From: JANLTP01 sp031363055
GTDB taxonomy: Bacteria; Pseudomonadota; Gammaproteobacteria; Burkholderiales; Burkholderiaceae_E
Direction of reading: 5' to 3'
DNA: 7,712 nt
Assembly: GCA_031363055.1 (NCBI GenBank)
Contig: JANLTP010000184.1
Location: forward strand, 1 to 7,712
The notes under the pieces were generated by a model. That model saw only the letters and a list, made by a program, of their open reading frames with translations, was not told where the DNA came from and did no database searches. Position 1 is the stretch's first letter. Every line of letters starts with the position of its first letter. The translations under genes and the position numbers were made by a program. This document shows positions 6,239 to 7,712 of the stretch, one piece after another.

Positions 6239-6604
6239 ATGGCGTCAGTTCTGATCGCCGAAGATGACCGCCTGATCGCTTTTGTCATGATCGAAGTGCT
6301 CGAGCGTGCCGGCCACAGTGTCCAACATGCGGACGACGGCGCTCAGGCGATCGCCATTTTGCAAAAACCGGAACACGCCATCGATATTGTCGTGATCGAT
6401 CTGGTGATGCCGGGCGTCGATGGCGCGCACTTGCTCGCGTATTGCCGCGCGCAATACGCGCAACTGCCGATTATCATGACCAGCGGATACACCGAGGAAT
6501 TTGTCCAGACGCGCCTACGCGGCTTGCGCCCGGATGCGTTCCTGTCAAAACCGTGGCGGGTGGAGCTGCTGATCGAAACCGTCGATCGTCTGCTTGCGCC
6601 CTGA
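6239..6604 (+). CDS. Single-domain response regulator receiver protein
   Basis: This 121-residue CheY-like receiver has all the phosphorylation-site residues: the acidic cluster Glu8-Asp9-Asp10, the phosphoacceptor Asp54 in VVIDLVMPG, the switch Ser82 in IIMTSGY, and Lys104 in SKPW. The SGY and KPW variants are typical of receivers linked to hybrid kinases and PAS sensors. No DNA-binding or enzymatic output domain follows; the protein ends right after the last helix, so it would act by protein-protein contact or as a phosphate relay. The ATG has a moderate Shine-Dalgarno (ACAGGGA, 6223-6229). It lies 19 bp after the 7TM-PAS gene and is probably in its operon, although that neighbour has no kinase domain. 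The gene converges on the GGDEF-EAL gene with 2 bp between stop codons. Confidence 0.93.
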   Translation: MASVLIAEDDRLIAFVMIEVLERAGHSVQHADDGAQAIAILQKPEHAIDIVVIDLVMPGVDGAHLLAYCRAQYAQLPIIMTSGYTEEFVQTRLRGLRPDAFLSKPWRVELLIETVDRLLAP

Positions 6605-6606
6605 AC

Positions 6607-7712
6607 TCAGACCAGCAGGGCGGGATCGCGAAGCACCGCCAGCAATCCCTCGAGGGCCTCGGGTCGGTGCAGCAGAAACCCCTGCGCATAGTGAATACCG
6701 ATCTGACGGACGCGCTCCAGGACTTCGGGCCGATCAACGAATTCCGCGACGGTTTGTGCGCCGACCACGCGCGCGACCTCAACAAAGCTGCGAACCGCCG
6801 CCTCATCCAACGGGTCGTCGAGCAAATCCTTGATGAACTGACCGTCGATCTTGATCTGGTCCACATTCAAGGTCTTCAGATAGCCAAAAGACGAAGCGCC
6901 CGAGCCGAAGTCATCGAGCGAAACTCGCACACCCAGGTCGTGAACCTGCTCGACAAACCGAGCGGCGTCGGCGATATTGGTGACCGCCGCTGTCTCGGTG
7001 ATTTCAAGGCAAATGCGCGAGCAGATTTCGGGTCCTGCCGCACACAACAACTGGTTGGCTTCGCGTTGAAACGCGCGATCGCCGATCGACTGTCCCGATA
7101 AATTGATGCTCAGGGTTTCAACTCCGCGAATATCGCTCAGGCTGCACAACAACTTGATGGTGTGACGCAACACCCAACGATCGAGCCGGGAGGCCAAATG
7201 AAAACGTTCGGCGGCCGGCAAAAAAGCGCCTGGTGGGACCATCGTGCCGTCGACATCGCGCAGCCGCACCAGCACTTCCGCATACAGGCCTCTGGCCGGC
7301 ACGTTCAGCGCATGAATGCGCTGGCCAAACAGCACAAATCGATCTTCATCGAGCGCCTGCTCGAGACGCGACGCCCATTTCATGTCGCCCTGACGAATCC
7401 GCATCGTCTGGTCAGTATCGAACCAGACGTGAACGCGATTACGACCGGCATCCTTGGCCGCATAACAGGCGCTGTCAGCCGCCTGCATGACGGCGGCTGA
7501 ACTCAACCAGCGTTGATCGACCGGCACCATGCCAATACTCGCGCCGATTCGAAAACGCCGATCCTCATGCGAAAAACGGAAGTCGCTCATGCGCTCACAA
7601 ATCTGATCGGCGACCCGCTTGGCTTGTTCGCTGCTGCAATGCTCGAGAATGACGCCGAACTCATCGCCGCCCAGTCGCGCAATGGTATCGGTCGCGCGCA
7701 CGGATTCGATCA
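6607..7712 (-). CDS. GGDEF-EAL cyclic-di-GMP turnover protein, 5' end outside the window
   Basis: The frame runs off the right edge, so only the C-terminal half of the GGDEF domain and the whole EAL domain are seen; a GTG at 7699-7701 is internal, not the start. Visible diguanylate cyclase motifs are an RATD inhibitory site (7687-7698), GGDEF (7657-7671) spaced five residues after it, and a closing AAKDAGRN. The EAL phosphodiesterase domain carries EVL in place of EAL (7270-7278), the Asn of SINLS, the Glu of LEITET, DDFGSG (6898-6915), IKID (6844-6855), AEFVD (6733-6747) and the AQGF glutamine. All metal- and substrate-binding residues I know for active EAL enzymes are retained, so both cyclic-di-GMP synthesis and breakdown are possible. 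Sensor domains probably lie upstream. It faces the receiver gene, but a functional link is only inference. Confidence 0.95.
   Translation of the reverse strand, partial: IESVRATDTIARLGGDEFGVILEHCSSEQAKRVADQICERMSDFRFSHEDRRFRIGASIGMVPVDQRWLSSAAVMQAADSACYAAKDAGRNRVHVWFDTDQTMRIRQGDMKWASRLEQALDEDRFVLFGQRIHALNVPARGLYAEVLVRLRDVDGTMVPPGAFLPAAERFHLASRLDRWVLRHTIKLLCSLSDIRGVETLSINLSGQSIGDRAFQREANQLLCAAGPEICSRICLEITETAAVTNIADAARFVEQVHDLGVRVSLDDFGSGASSFGYLKTLNVDQIKIDGQFIKDLLDDPLDEAAVRSFVEVARVVGAQTVAEFVDRPEVLERVRQIGIHYAQGFLLHRPEALEGLLAVLRDPALLV

Noticed and set aside
6442..7101. Plus-strand open frame opposite the GGDEF-EAL gene, overlapping the receiver gene
   Set aside because: It conflicts with two strongly supported genes and has no recognisable motif.
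1..7712. CRISPR array, tRNA, rRNA, insertion sequence, phage or toxin-antitoxin system
   Set aside because: I saw no regularly spaced repeats, no tRNA-like clover-leaf ends, no transposase or integrase motifs and no small overlapping toxin-antitoxin gene pair.

Overview
The window reads as a bacterial chromosome segment that is moderately GC-rich, with a strong G/C preference at third codon positions. The protein families (DUF2145, a 7TM/PAS signalling protein, a GGDEF-EAL protein, an EthA-like flavin monooxygenase) fit a free-living proteobacterium, probably gamma or beta. That placement is inference; no rRNA or other phylogenetic marker is present. I see no transposase, integrase, phage gene, tRNA, rRNA or CRISPR array.

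Layout, left to right. Positions 1-144 hold the C-terminal end of an unidentified plus-strand gene. A short hairpin-rich spacer follows. An exported redoxin (307-927, minus) then diverges across a 123-bp spacer from a tight two-gene plus-strand unit: a small Ser/Ala-rich secreted protein (1051-1515) and a DUF2145 protein (1512-2471), overlapping by 4 bp. In DUF2145 I see a His and Cys arrangement like that of circularly permuted papain-like hydrolases. An EthA-type Baeyer-Villiger monooxygenase (2498-4057) lies 26 bp further on in the same direction and converges, with one base between stop codons, on a class II aldolase/adducin-like protein (4059-4820, minus).

The right half is signalling. 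A membrane 7TM-PAS protein (4960-6219) ends in a paired CxxC module instead of a histidine kinase. A stand-alone receiver-domain protein (6239-6604) follows 19 bp later, probably in the same transcript. It converges, with 2 bp between stop codons, on a GGDEF-EAL cyclic-di-GMP protein (6607 to the window edge, minus) whose visible catalytic motifs are intact.

Most interesting points: the in-frame TAA at 4936-4938, just after a family-like ATG start of the 7TM protein; the 7TM-PAS-CxxC/receiver pair, which carries neither a kinase nor an output domain; and the secreted protein/DUF2145 pair as a possible envelope enzyme unit. The rest looks like ordinary chromosomal gene content.
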